NCBI RefSeq assembly: GCF_021155775.2
Contig: NC_060235.2
Span: forward strand, 981,501-1,045,500
DNA from: Neodiprion pinetum
Taxonomy: Eukaryota > Arthropoda > Insecta > Hymenoptera > Diprionidae
DNA length: 64,000 nt
Direction of reading: 5' to 3'
A model generated the notes under the pieces. That model did not search any database. It was not told the origin of the DNA and saw nothing but the letters and a program-made list of their open reading frames with translations. Below are positions 1-13,700 of the stretch, one piece after another. A program made the translations under genes and the position numbers. Position 1 is the stretch's first letter. Each line of letters starts with the position of its first letter.

Positions 1-1261
1 GCTTCCGGATTTGCTCGCACCCCGGAATACCTGTTCCAATATCCGCCGCCTGTGCGGATCGGACGTTCCGTCGATGTTACTTTGAATTTCATTCTCCGAA
101 TAATTTCTCTCGCTGCTGCACGGTGAGCACCGAGGATGCGGACTGGGAAATTTCAGGTTACAAACCACCGATGACGGTGACAACGACGGGGAACATTCTT
201 GTCGTCTAATCGCATTTGTTGCGTAGGTCACCCCCGGTTACGAATCGAGGTGATACTGTCCGGTATTAGGAATGTCTGCGACAGGTTGTAGAGAACGGCG
301 TTGGTAAATCCACCTTTTGAATACCGACCGCGGATGTTCTCTCCCTTCCTCCGTCTCAATCTCCCTCCACTCCGCCCCGGTTATCCGTACGTGTGGGTTA
401 TACGTGGTGGTTGGAAGGCACGAGGCGTGTGCCGCTTCGGGATTCTGCGGCTTGCTACGATGGGATAGAGGATATCGGGTGAACCTTAATTAAATCTAGC
501 GGTGCAGGACGAGCCACGACGTGGTTGTATGACGCGCGTGGAATTCAAAGATATCACTCCATTGTTTCGATTGGTGTAAAGATTCCGGCTCGCTCGTTCG
601 CTGCCGCAGGATTCGTTGCCTTGATCCGGAAGACTGAAACTTCAGACTTGGGTAACTTGATCCGGCCGTCCCAAATACCTACTTCGGCTTTCGTCATTTT
701 TTGGGGATCGGGTATCGCGTATCGGTGCGAGACAAGTTTCGCAGGATTATGGAACTCGTTTCGCTTCACCGAACGTCCGGTTGTCACCGGTTTTTCCAAC
801 TTTAGACGCTGGACTAACCTCGGTCCTCGTTCGCTCTGTACGAATCCCTCAATGTCGGAAGTAGCAATGCAAGTTTGAGTCTTTGTTATTACACAGGATG
901 TTACCGGGGAACAAGGCGCATTAAGCATGCGTAGTACAACGCGATGTTGGGCCGCAGGTTGACGAGCGAACTGCCATAAGCACAGGGAGATGAAACACGG
1001 ACAACTGCACCTGCGCTTACGACCCCTTGATGCGAGGGGCAATTAAGGCAGCGTCACGACGATCGCTTGGACAAGTTTTCGACCCTTCGCGAATCACGAC
1101 GTGACTGTTGAGATGAAAGTAACAACGATGCGTGCCGACCTCGATTATTGTTACCTAATGATCGGGCATGAGCTGTTGTGATCAGCTACGACGTTGAATC
1201 CTCGGCGTTAGCTTCCGCGTCAAAAAATCCGAACTTTGTCTCGTGTTCTTGAATGTGTACT

Positions 1262-1464
1262 TATTAGAGCGGATTTTTTTTCTGAAAGCAACAAAAGCAA
1301 AAACAGCATCCCAACTTGTATAGTTGTCGAGGTATTTCGGTTTAAAGTCACATTTTAGAATTTCGCTACCGAGTTACGGTTTCACGAGGCTTCGCTTGAG
1401 GTTAAAAGCTAACTTTTCGAGGGGTACGTCGGATAAAAAAAGTTTAAAAAAAAACCACCCCAAT
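1262..1464 (+). mobile_element. Short relative of the 24.3-kb MITE
   Basis: It shares CCCAACTTGTATAGTTGTCG, TTTTAGAATTTCGCTACCGA and GGTTTCACGAGGCT with the left arm of the element at 24317 (reversed), and it ends in a run of A followed by CCACCCC. It looks like an internally deleted copy. Confidence 0.55.
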
Positions 1465-2427
1465 ACTCATACTATACAGACATAAACAAGTTTCTAGCTG
1501 AGGGTAAATCGGTAAATCCGTGGAAAAAAAACTCGCTACCGACGAAGGACTTCTGTTCCTGCCGACAATGAGGTACATCAAGGCATGGTGAAATGGATGC
1601 TTGAGAATCTACCCTGGATCATTACGCAAAGAAGAGAAGGAGAGGAGTGCGGGAGTCTGCCAGATTACAGCGGACATTGTTTCAGTCCTGCTTTGCAGGC
1701 GGTCGAATTGCGTCCGGGACGCGATAAGCGAGAACTGCTGCAGGGAGAGAAAATGGGGATTAATATTCCCCGGCTCTCTTTGTGCGGTGGAAAAATGAAT
1801 TGTTATTTCACGAACTAGGCGCGGAGTTTTTCCGACGAAAAGGGGATCGAGTTGGCTCCGTGTAAGTTGTTGGGGAGGAAGTTTTTCTCTACCCCTTAAA
1901 ATTCAGGAGCACCGACCGGAACTTTGGTAGCGGACATCAATCAGCCCGAAATTCATAGCATAATCCTTGTTGCCCGAATCCATTGTTGGCCCATTGTTGG
2001 CCTTGTTTGCCTCGATAATAGCAGTGCCCGTTGCGTAGCAGCTTTTGTACGCATAAAGTGGCGCAAAAAATGACTTCCAGGGAAAGGAGAAAAAGAAGCG
2101 ATTCTTGTTAGCAGGTACGAGGCGATAAAACAATTTTCTGAATCTCTTTACCGTGTGTGCAGATCCCGATGTACGAGACGCGTTGAGTCGACGGTTATTT
2201 ACCGCGCTTAATTACCACTTCCCAATTAACGGCACGTGCCGGTGTTTCAACCCCTTGATTTGCGAAGTGCGAGTCGCGAAACACAAGACGGAGAGCGGGA
2301 GAGCGGAAAGTACCTAAGAAGAGAGAGAAGGAGACGGGAGGCTTTCTCTGACGCGAATGTTAGGTGTGTCGAATAAGGCTGACACAAATCTGATTTATAG
2401 TCGTGAGTTAATTAGACGGAAGGTGGA

Positions 2428-2470
2428 GAAGAAGAGAAGAGAAGAGAAGAGAAGAGAAGTGAAGAGAAGA
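2428..2470 (+). repeat. (GAAGA)n microsatellite
   Basis: Eight or nine tandem copies of GAAGA with one base change. Confidence 0.9.
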
Positions 2471-5409
2471 GGGGCTCCGTGTTGCCGCTCGAAAGTTTGA
2501 ACAGTCATGGAGGGATTAACTTAAGTTTTGGATGGCTTAATAGGTTTGTACCTTGTTACTTCGGTTGTAGGCCCAACACAATTCTGGCGTAACTGCCGAG
2601 CTGCGGTTCAACGTGGATAGCTTGCGTTGGTCCCTGAGTCGGTAGAACCGAGGGACGAAAAGGGGTGAAAAGAGGGTACGAAGTCGGAAGTGAGTGAAGC
2701 CGAGTAACGCTTCGCCGCCTGTGAGGAGTCGAGAGATTTTCCCTTTTACTAATTTCGTTTCTTTTTTTTTTCAAACTTTTCCTTTTAATTTCTTTCTTAT
2801 TTAATATAGCCTCGCTGCCCTTTTTAACCGAAGAGGAACCCTTTATTATTTACCCGTTATTTGCGGCGTTGCGAAAGATTGCTTGGAATTATTTTCCAAA
2901 ACTCTTCCACGCGTGTTTCTTTTCGCAAAACTCCCGGTTTGATAAAATTTTAATTTTTTTTCAGTATGTTCGTTTCTGTTATATTCATTGCAATTGTTTT
3001 TGATTTAAAAACTTTTTTTTTTTTGATTGGTGGATCACACTTGACGCAGCGTGGATGTTTGACGGAATGAAAAGAGATGAAGGAAAAAAATATGGAAAAA
3101 CTGATAAAATCGGGATTATTATTCCACCCGCCGATGTTTGATTGATATGCATCGGGTATTTAGCAAATTCTTTTCGCACACAACTCTACAGCTATATGTA
3201 AAACGTATATATATTTACCGCTCGAGTTGACACGGTTCTCGATGATGCCTACATCACTCGGGACTTTGCATCACGTATTCAAGCCTTCGTTGCCGCTGCT
3301 GCTGCAGATGTCGCAATGAACTCTATGGTCTCGAACCGTTCCGTTTATCCCCCCAGGGGATGACAATATTTCTCGAACTCATTGACTCGTTCATTTTCAC
3401 GCATGGAAGGCTCTTTAATTTTTGCTTTAAATCCCGCGGCGAATCAATTCTACACAAGATACCGGTCGTTTCTTCCCAATTCGTTTGTCTCAGCGTTACG
3501 TTGGTCGTATCGTCGCGGTTCATCAGCGCGGATCTGTATTTCCAAATTTAATTTCAGTGACGGCGTTGCGCTGTTGGGAAAAACATTTTAATCCGTTGAC
3601 TGTGAGGGTGCTGCGAATTTATTTAGTGGGTACAAAGTGGCGGCAGCAGACGGAGGGCTGGAAGCAGTCGTAAGCTTGCGGTATAAATGCGGAATGGCTA
3701 TTTCATGCAAATTATGCGTAATGCTGTTGCAGCGTAATTTTTATACATTTTTTTATTTTTATCTCTTTTCTTTTTTATTAATTTTTCTATTCGTCATAAT
3801 GACACTTCGGTGCAATGTGTAGGAGGGTGGTAATTGAAACGATTACTCCCGTGTTGCATCAGCAGTACATTTTTCGAGGGGAGTGTAATATCTTGGGTAT
3901 GGGTGAAAAGCAGAAGCAAATTGTGCTTTTTGCAGTTCCTCGGTCTGAGGTACGAGGATGAAACCAGATTGCCCGAAAGTGGTTTTAATCGATCATGCAA
4001 AGTTCTGCTAAGCTGCAACTGCTTCGAGGTAACTTGCGTAATTTGAGTCCAAAGAAACTGGATTAGTTTGAAGAAGAATATACGGTGGAATATATCTAGA
4101 GAAGTTAGTTTGTGCGAGGAGCGGAGAATAAGTAGACGTTGTTCGGGTTGGTAGGAAACGGGGATTTAGCTGTGGTTCTGCGCTTATGATTCTCTCTCAT
4201 ACACACACACACACAACACGAGAGAGAAGTGAAGTCAATCCTGTAAGTAATCGTAAAGTAAGATAAGGGAATGCGAGGCGAGACGAGGCGAGGCGAGGCA
4301 CGGAGTGGATGGGTAAATAAACAGACCCTTACCTACTTGGATTGCAATTCAATTTCCATTGAAATTTCATTCCGGTTTGTATCGACAATGGAAAATTAAG
4401 TTCTCCCGCGCACGGTGCTCTTCTCTTTGACGATTATCGATCATCACACGGCACGTATTTTCAACGTTCGTAAAAACTGAAACCTCGTTCATCGATGCGT
4501 TTACTAATATCTAGCGATGACCACTAAGCTATGAATAATCGATGCATCGATCAATCGAGTCCAAAAAAAAAAAAAAAAAAAATAATCGGAGACGGTTTCG
4601 ATTGAATCAGTATGTAGTCTCAATGATGGAAAAGTTTTTCGATAATTTATAGTTTCGTTGAGAATATTTTTCAATTTCAGGTAAAAATGTTTATTCATCT
4701 TTCACTCATTACATCAAACAGGTACTTAGTAAGTAAGACAATGGTAATATCGTTGATACTTTAACCGCATAAATTGATATCGTGTCGCGTCCTTCGTGGG
4801 AGTAAAAAGCAGAGACCGATCGTTAGGAAAAATAATCGAGGCTGTGTGTTGATCGGGTTTGAAAAATGATGGATTATTTTTTGTAATTTTTACCCACATC
4901 GACAGAGTGAAACGGCGTTTGACACGTTTCCGTGTAACATGCAGAGACAGTCGCGAGCTGTTCTACCGTAGAGAAAGCGAGGCGATCCGTTCCATCCGAA
5001 TGTGAGTTAGGTACACAGTGAAGCGGAGAAGGGACGGGATTGGGAAGAGTGGCGATTCCCACGGCTTGCCGCACTTCCTTTCTGCGGTACGAATTTTGCC
5101 ACCCTTTCGATTGATTAGACCAGAAGCTCGACTCCTCTTTCATTCACCAATCCAATTTCATTTCTATCCTATGTTCTCTCGCCGCAAACATCCCGCTTTT
5201 ACACCCGCCTCGTCCCCGACTGTTATAATCGAGGTATGGGATAGCCGCGGCTTTTGTTTGCCGATCGAATTGTCCCGCCGCTTCGATAGATCATCGGTTT
5301 TGATACGCTGGTTTCGTTTGGCACCGCACTCTGCCACCTTCCGACCAACGAATTAATCCCGCGATCCGGACATGCTCGAGTATTTGAAGCGAGAATATCG
5401 GGGCGGGGT

Positions 5410-5792
5410 TCACGTTCGGGATGTCGAAAGTTCCGAAAGGGACTGATTCCGAGCGTAAAAATATCGAAAAACGAAAACAAAGAAAGGTCAGAGTGGTGAA
5501 ATTTCACCGAGCCAGAAATTAAGAGAACTGAAAAACTTTGATCATTCGGAATTTCGATGTTTGTGATCTTTGTATTTTCTCATTCTCGCACTTTCGGAAC
5601 TTTGACTCGTCGAAGTTACGCCCTTTCGGTTTTGTGTCTATTCGGAACGTTGAGCGTCAGGTTTCGGACCGTTCAAAACTTTTCTGTTTTGTCAAAGTTT
5701 GATTTCTATACCTTAAGTTTCGCTAACAAAAAATTGGGAATTTGGCGCTGTCGGAAGTTTTTCAAATTCGGAATTTCAAATATTTACGTCAC
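5410..5792 (-). mobile_element. Foldback repeat family C, copy 1 (partial)
   Basis: It shares the family blocks TTTCGGAACTTTGACTCGTC, GGTTTCGGACCGTTC, CCTTAAGTTTCGCTAAC and, reversed, AATTTCTGGCTCGGTGAAAT with the copies near 42.5 and 57.2 kb. The left arm is truncated. Confidence 0.6.
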
Positions 5793-7646
5793 ATATCACG
5801 TGGAAGACAAAAAATCGAAAGAGAGGTGCAACCAACGCCTCTAACTCTGATCGTCGGAAAACACTCGCGACCATGATCCGCGGGTATAAATCAGTTTCCA
5901 AAGTAAATATCACCATACGCCATACTCGCCTGTGCGTGAAAAAAATTTGGGGGGTTTCCAGCCCTTGCAGGCATTACCAAGCACTTCTTCGAATTCAAAA
6001 TTGACTCCGGATATTAAGAAGAGTCGCGGCGAGGGACGGCGAAGCGAGGCGAGCGTGAGATGAAACCGGGCAAAGCGATTACTGACAACTGGCGGCAATG
6101 ACAATTAACATCGCGAAAGGCGACAGGCTATTAGTCAGCGGGGAGGATACTCGGAATTGAACCAAGAAACGTGCCACCTACTTTAACTCAACTCCGGATC
6201 ACCCCTGGCGAGTGACAGGATCCACGGTCCGATGCGGGGAACGCGAGGCTCTATCTCACCGGCGATTCAGGGCCGGGGATCAGCGGCTGTGAATAACCCG
6301 AAGAAACGCTCGCTGCCGGGATCAGACGAGTCGAGGAAACGGAAGGCGAGAAACTCTTAAGCGGGACTTAGGGTACGCAGCTACGGCAGCTACCCTCTTG
6401 GCTCTCTTGGCTCTCTTGGCTCTGGCCTCGGCTGCATTAGTATTCGAGCGAAGTGCTCGACTAATGCTCACCTTTTGTCTTCGCTGAGGAATTTTCGGGG
6501 GTTATAGCCGCCAGCCGGCTGAGAGCAAAGTTGGAAGAACGCTCTTCTATTCTCACTGGAACCTCGCGCGCTATTTTTCGAGGCTTTAAGTCCCAAGGAT
6601 CGCAAGCTCGGTTCGTTCCAAACCACTAATTGAAAACTGCGGCACATTCTTAGCCCTCCGCTATAGTTACACATCACTTTCCCAATCCCGGTCTAATTCT
6701 AAGCCGTGAAATTAATCCGGCTATGCGCAGTTGCAGTTTGTTCTTTTTTTTTTTTTTTTCTTCATCATTCAAAAAACTAACTTTTTCAGACCGATTCATG
6801 CAACGGATGAATTATCCGGGACTGCATTTTTCTCGGGCTCGGCAAAGACGCGAGTTTCTGAAAGCTCGTTGCACGAACCGCGTACGCGTCTGTGTCTATG
6901 TGCGAGCTTTTTTTCTGCCTCCGTGAAAAGAGTCGGTCTGTGCTTTTCGCGTCTTTTTTAGCTTTCGCGAAACCAGCTTTCTCTCCCTCCCCCCTCCCTC
7001 CCTCTTAGACTCGATCTCCGCAGTTTCGTTCTTCGTATACGTGGAATACGAAAAGGAAAAAGGGTGAGGGTGTAGGTGGTAGGTGGCAGAAGCTATAAAA
7101 AAACCATCCCTCCTTTCCCCTTCACTCTCATTCTTTCCTTCTCTCATCTCGCATCTACGAGACGCTGCTTTTGCCGAACGTGACGTGCTACAGATAATAT
7201 ACGTCCGGTATACACGATCGACTCACATGTCCAACTGTCTATCCGTTCGCGCGTTCAGAACGTCGCGTGGGTCGAACGTGGATGACGCGAAGGAAGAAGA
7301 GAAGGTGCAGAAGTACTTTGTTTCTTTCTTTTCTTCGCTTCACATCTCTCTCGCTCACCCCGAGACTTATAGCCTGGGAAAGAAAAGATACGGATCGTGT
7401 TACGGCTCCGACGCTTCTCCTCCCCTTCGTCCTTCGGACGTTACGCGTTCCCTCTTCTCATCATCAAATTTCTAATCTCGTAGTTGGCACAAAAGAAGAT
7501 CCGTCGCGGCTTAGCAGAGGCTTTCGGTGATGTCTATTATCGAGCGAAACTTTTCACAGAAGAAATATAACCTTCCCAAAGCTCTAATTATAGAAAGACA
7601 ACTAATGCGGAAATTTATTTTTTTTTTTTTGTTCTTTTTTTTTCAG

Positions 7647-7739
7647 GAGCCGCCGCTGCTTCCCGAGTTTACGTCGATGCTCTATCCAGGTTGGCGCGAC
7701 AGGCTCAGCTCGGCACTTGGGGCGGTTCCCAGGATGTTG
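7647..7739 (+). CDS. IRSp53: IRSp53 exon, early IMD domain
   Basis: Preceded by a long T tract and CAG, followed by GTGAGT. It starts with two bases completing a codon and ends with one base of a glycine codon. It encodes AAAASRVYVDAL, then SRLARQAQLGTWGGSQDV, the alanine-rich and glycine-tryptophan-glycine block typical of the early IMD helix. The upstream exon must end in phase 1. No matching exon was seen in 1-7646. Confidence 0.92.
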
Positions 7740-10700
7740 GTGAGTGCACTAAATTTTCTATTACGCTTTTTCTTTCTTTTTTTTTTATTGTCATTTTTCA
7801 TCCAGCCTCTTCTTTTCTCATCGACGTTCTCGCAAGCGCGTCAAACGCAGAACGAAATATCGGTTGCGACAACTTCAACGCGTCTCTGGCACTTTCACGG
7901 CTGTACATTCTATACGTGTATATTGTCGTTTCCGACACTTAACGACCATCATGCGACCGATGTACGAATATGTGGGAAGAGGTATGAAGATAGAAAAAAC
8001 GATTTGAAAAATAGTAAAAATGATGAAAAGGAAAATAGGAGAAAAAACGGGGTCCCGCTATGAATCTTGCGTAAAAATATTTCATTTTGAAAACCAAATG
8101 TTTTTTTTTTTTCCGTTTCATAAGTATGCGTATGTAGTAAAAAGGAACAGTAGATAGTGTACATTAAAGCACTGTTCTGTTCGACTTTCTATTTTCATTG
8201 TTTTATTTCTTACTTTCAACGATCTGGATATCAAGTCACGCTTTATATTTATTAGATACATGCAGTCTTCGATACTTTATTCTTCGTCGTCCAAAAATCA
8301 ATAAATCCTTCTCTGAATGGATAATAATAATAACAACAATAACAATATTAATATCGATGAAAGGCGTATGGGAGTGAAAAGTATAAGTGTACGTAATACA
8401 ATATTCCCGACGCGACGGTCTTCTAAGCCAATAGAGGCTTGCCTACTTAGGGCATCTCTTGTCTCTAAAAAGATGTTGCATACAGACCGAATGACGCCGT
8501 TCTACGTTAATGCGAGTAACAGGATTATCGTCGACGTTTCTCGGCTGCATCGCGATATCGTCGTGCTTGCGATGATTAGAGCTTGCTGGGGGTGGGTGAG
8601 GGGTGAGGCGGGGGGGGGGGGGGGGGGGGTCTTTGATCCCGGCAGGGCTGTTCCCTTGCCGAAGCTTAGAAGCCGCACGAACGCCTAGAATCTAGGAGGG
8701 AAACTCTCAGCCTTCCATTCGCCCTTTTTCACCCGTCTTCGATACGTTCGGTTCGCGACTTAGCCTTCACCAGTATTCAACTTTTCTCCCGCTCGCTTCT
8801 GCAACTTCCTGCCGCGCGCGGTACTTCTTCGTTCGCCGGATTGAAATCCCCCGTTTCTGTTACTCTGAAAGGAGCGACATCATTCATCGCTGCTACTCGA
8901 ATTTAGTTTTGAAAATTCGATATCTCAGTCCGCCGGATAAAAGACGAAGGCGTGGGCTAATGGGGTGCCTTATTTTTTTTTTATTCTTCCCCGATTCTCT
9001 CTTTTTACGAACTACCTGACCCAGGATCTACTTCTTTACTCGTCTTTGCGCAGCTCGTTCGAGAATCTCGATCCTGCAGTTGCGGCTAGATATTATTCTT
9101 TGAAATTGACGAAAGAGAATGTTGAATATAGCATACGTATATATCTTTTATTTTTTTAAATATAACATTATGTATCGTACGTATTTGACAATCTTACAGG
9201 CAGAATTATAACTGTGTTTGCCAAGCAGATTCGAAAACTGAGGGTCATTAGGTAGAAATCAATACTGTTATAAAAATTAGGGCTATCTATAATATGAAAT
9301 CAACATGTCCGTTGCAGAATATTTCGTTCTCCCGTTTCCTCTCCCCCCCCCCCCCCCCCCCCCCCCTCCCTCCCTCAGCTCAGTAGCGAAGGCAGGAAAT
9401 CCAAGTTCCGTTGACGCCTAACGACACAGTAATTAATATTATTTTCACCGGGCGTAGGGGTGGTGGGGAATTATTGCCGCCTCCTCGCCGACTCGAAACT
9501 CGTAACAGTAACAGTAACAGTAACCGTAACAATATCTTGGCCCCTAAGCCTTTAAATCTTGAATAAAGTGCGAGAGAGAGAGAAAGAGAAAGAGAGAGGA
9601 GGAAGGAAGGATGGAAGGCTACACCACCACCTCCCTCCTCCCCCAGCGAAAACGCGAGAGAAAACGAGGCCCTTTTCCGCGCCCCTAAAGCTTTGTTATA
9701 CTCCCAGCGAAGCGTTTCCAAGTCCTATTTGCGTCCGTGGCTTACTTCGCCAATAAAGATCACCGAGTTATTGACGGTCCGCGGTCGCCGGACGAATTAT
9801 TATCCCTGTTACCTGCCGCGTTTCAACTCCCACGGCTTTCGCATATCGCACGGAAATTATAAGAGACGAATTGAAGTGAAGAAAAAGAACGAAAGTCAAA
9901 GAACCAGCGTGACCTAATGTAATTAAAAATTCGCAGATTGTATCTTCAAAAGTTCGGGCACGTTATATAAAACTCGAGAGCAGCTTTTTTGATCGAATAA
10001 AATTTTTTTATTTTTTTTTCTCTCGTTCTCACTGATGAAAATCGCAAGCTCTATACGCTATCGTGAATTTTTATACTCTGAGGTCGGATGTTCTCCTCGT
10101 TTTGAGTGCCAAATCCTCCGAAATCTGGCGACCGTTCGATAATAATTTCTTCTTTTTTTTTCTGCCTTCTTCTTCTTGTATTTTATCGCGCCACTTTGGG
10201 AGAACAGGAAATTCCGGAGGTGTTAAGCCCCCCCAGCTGAAGGAAGTGGCGAGGTACCTTGGCACACCCTTGTTATAGTCGTGAGGTCGATTTTGGACGG
10301 CCACAAAATCCCTCGAAGAATCTCTGCGCAAAAGCTGCAGGAGAAATGAAATGAAATTCTCGAATGTGATTGTGTCATTTTGCGGGTTTTTTTTTTTCAA
10401 GCAAATATCGCGATCACCGTTTAAGATCAGAGTTTGAATTTGACGAATTTCAATCTAACCTAAAAGCAATATTGTTGCTGAACGAGGGAAAAAATTGTAC
10501 GGTTGAAAACCTACGTCCTACGCGTTTTTCCTTTCGTTCACTTTTACCTGACGAAGTTTTTCCCAAATAGGGGAACGGAGATTGCCTTGCACGGTTGCGT
10601 TGCATTCGACGTGTCGTCCTCAGATTTCCTTGAGATTTTACGGAGGCAGAGGTTGGGGGGTGGGGGGGAGGGGGGAATGTGAGTTACGAAAAGTTTGCGG

Positions 10701-13700
10701 CGAGTGAGCAAAAGAGAGAGAAAAAAGAGAGGGGTGGGGGCCCGCCTTGCCTTTAATAAAGGCGGGAACTAGTTAAGTGCTTCGCGAGTTCCGCGTGTCA
10801 ACCCTTTAGTTCTGTATTCATGTATAGCTATAGATGTACAAGGGGTCGAAATTAAGTGCGAGAGGGTCGCTTCTTCATTTTGACTTTACGCTCCCGTCTC
10901 CGAGTTTTATAACAATCACGACAAAGAGCAGCTTATTTTGTAACTTTCTTATATCATAGGCATGATACTTTATACAACCGTAGAATCAGGAACAAAGATC
11001 CAAAAATTCTTTGAGCTTACCTTTTTCTCTCTCTTTTCAGTATTCACTTTTCTCTCATTTCATAATTATTCTTCTCAAGTTATTTCGCTCGCGAGTTTCA
11101 ACTTTTTTTTTATTCTCTCAATGCTTGCGATATGATTATTATTATTATTATTGTTTCTTTTTTTTTTCATCTTCTTCCGAGTTGGGTAATCAATTTTTAA
11201 AAAGAAATTGTACACCTATTTATTTCATGACCGTACCGAATATTTGGTTTTGTTAACTTTTTTTTGCTGCTTATTCTACGGGAATCACGATTACTGATAT
11301 CGCAACTCGATATTTGCAGGACGTCTTCTTTCATATAAAGTTCGCAAAGTTGCACAGATTTTTCAAAAATTTTCGTCAGCAACACATCAACATTCGAAAT
11401 TTGTTCAACTTCCGTAATAACTGATGAAACAAATAAGAGGCCGCAAATTTCACCTGATCCTGCAGCGTAAAATCAGCGCGTATACAACAATATTTGCCGA
11501 ACTGTATGGCGGAGACGATCGAGGCGTGAATAATTGGGCGTATACTCGTAACGCGAGAACGACGACGGAGAGAGAGGGCAGAGAGAGAGAGAGGGAGATA
11601 ACAGCCAATGTTAATGCACAGGGTAAACCTTTGGACTATAAATTGTACGATTATTATGGTGATGATGACGCAATATTATTAATGTAAACAGGGACAGTGA
11701 ATGAGAATTATATCGCCGGGGTAAGTCGGCGTGAAAACGTGCAGGAAGTAGGTACCTAACGCCTCTGCTGCACTCCGCCTTGTATAAACGTGTTACGAAT
11801 ATAATTGCATGAAATCACTATTCATGGTAGATGTAACGAAATTATTCACACACGCCTTGCAGGCTACAATAATTCGCGGAAAGCGGAAAGTGGAAAGTTC
11901 GAGGCGAGAATTACACGCACGTGGTTTTATTGTTTTTTTTTTCTCATTGTTTATTATATCTTCCTTCGCTTCACACTCAAGTTTCGTTTTTTTATTTTTT
12001 TTTCCCTCTCTCTCACATCCGCCTGTAAGTTTTATAAGATGATTTATTCTTTTTCACACCGGTATTTTCCGATAGCGAATATTTGACGAAGAAAATATAG
12101 AGTTCTGATTCATTGATCGATTTCAGATTATTATAATAATCTGACTTTTGGTATAGTTTGATTATCCGGGGGGGAAAATTGAAACAAAAATTGGTTAGAT
12201 TTAGGTCAAAATTGGAAACGAGGCCGTTAATCACGTCGAGAGGGCTAATTAGTATATTAATTAGTCGAGGCGGTGCGGTTGAGTGGCGATTGTTTCGTCG
12301 CACTTAAAAGATTGTTGGCCGCTGCTAAAATGGGGCAGAGAAGGCTCGAATTCATTAATCAGTCGAGAGTCGGAGGTATACGGAGTGGAGCGGAGCTTTA
12401 AAGCGCGGGAGCAAAGTTTCGCGGCTCGAAACTCGGCGCGTCTCCGTTGTTTTTTTTTTTTTCTTTTTTTTCCTTCTTCCTTCTCAACTCGCTTAAAAAT
12501 CCCTTAACAGTAAATTTTCCAATCGCGGGACGATTCCTGAAGGTGAATCCACCGCCGTGGATGGCTAATTAAGTTTGAATCCTCCTCCTCCCCCTCCCGC
12601 GTTTCTCCCTCCTTACTGCAGACCCGTTTCCGGTAACGCGGCGGCGAGGCGGCGTTTCACGCCCCAGAAATATCCTCCGAGAATGCTGCGTCCGGGGCGG
12701 ATCGCGGCGACCCGATATTGCCAATTTCAATATCGTTCTCAGCCCGCCCGTTTCGCCCCCCATTTAACTTCGTGAAATCCTCGATTTCGGCCACTCGTCT
12801 CTGCTCAATTTACAGCCTCGAAGAAAGAAGTTGCGTCGTTCAAGATCGATAAATTTTTTATTTATTTATTTTTGTTTTTTTTTGTTTAATTCGTCGTGCA
12901 AGATTGTATTCGACAAATCTACTTATATGCACAGAAAGAACATACCAACAATATAAACAAAGGTTTAAGTATCGATCTGACATTTCAAATCGTTTCAAGA
13001 TTAGGAGAAAGAAGAAAAAAACTGGCAGATCCGTTCGATTTCATTCCACGATAGTTTGGTTCGTTTGAAAATTAATTTTTCAACGGTTCATTATGAGAGA
13101 TTTTTGTTCTTAGCTCTTTTCCAATTGCACTTTCTTCTTGTTTATGAACGTAACGTTTCGATAGATACCCCACTGAATGTTCGACTGTCCGCAAAAAAAA
13201 AATTAGCGATGTTCGTTTATACCTCACCAAAATGTTTTCTCAATCGACCAAAAAAATTTCGTGCCCCTCGCGTTCATTTTTTCCGGTCAGTCGGATGGTT
13301 GAGATTTAGTCGAACGGCGTCTTTAGGGCCAAGCGAAGGGTCAAAACACCTGACGGTCGAATTCCCCGCATAATCGCCGCATTGATTCCTGGGCGGGTTC
13401 GATTCCTAAGAACGAGGTCGGATGGGGCCGCGGTATAATTGCCGCTTCGCCATCAGGGACCGAGACTTCGTCCTTCGGGATAACAAGGGTGAATCTGGTA
13501 TTGAATTCGGTGAATTACCTTTGATCCTGTCACCGGGACGCCATTGTCCTTGATGACGTCGGTCCGCCTATATGTCCGGGGATTGGGATCCATCGCGAAT
13601 CGAGATTGATCGAGATGGATTGATTAACCCTTTGACACGCGTATCACTCCGCTGGGTCAATTTTTATAACAAGACAGTATTCTATGGTTTTTGGTCTCAC

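Larger units (their letters stand above)
1..7646. other. Presumed IRSp53 intron upstream of first visible exon
   Basis: No exon encoding the expected N-terminus (the AGKAYLKALHG-like block) was found. The stretch holds a MITE fragment near 1.3 kb, the GAAGA repeat at 2.4 kb, a 20-base A run near 4563 and a family C foldback copy at 5.4 kb. Open frames here are short and unconvincing. Confidence 0.6.

Noticed and set aside
100..126. CTGCACG followed by GTGAGC as a possible end of the preceding IMD exon (Leu-His-Gly, phase 1)
   Set aside because: The upstream frame has a stop five codons before and does not encode the expected AGKAYLKA block.
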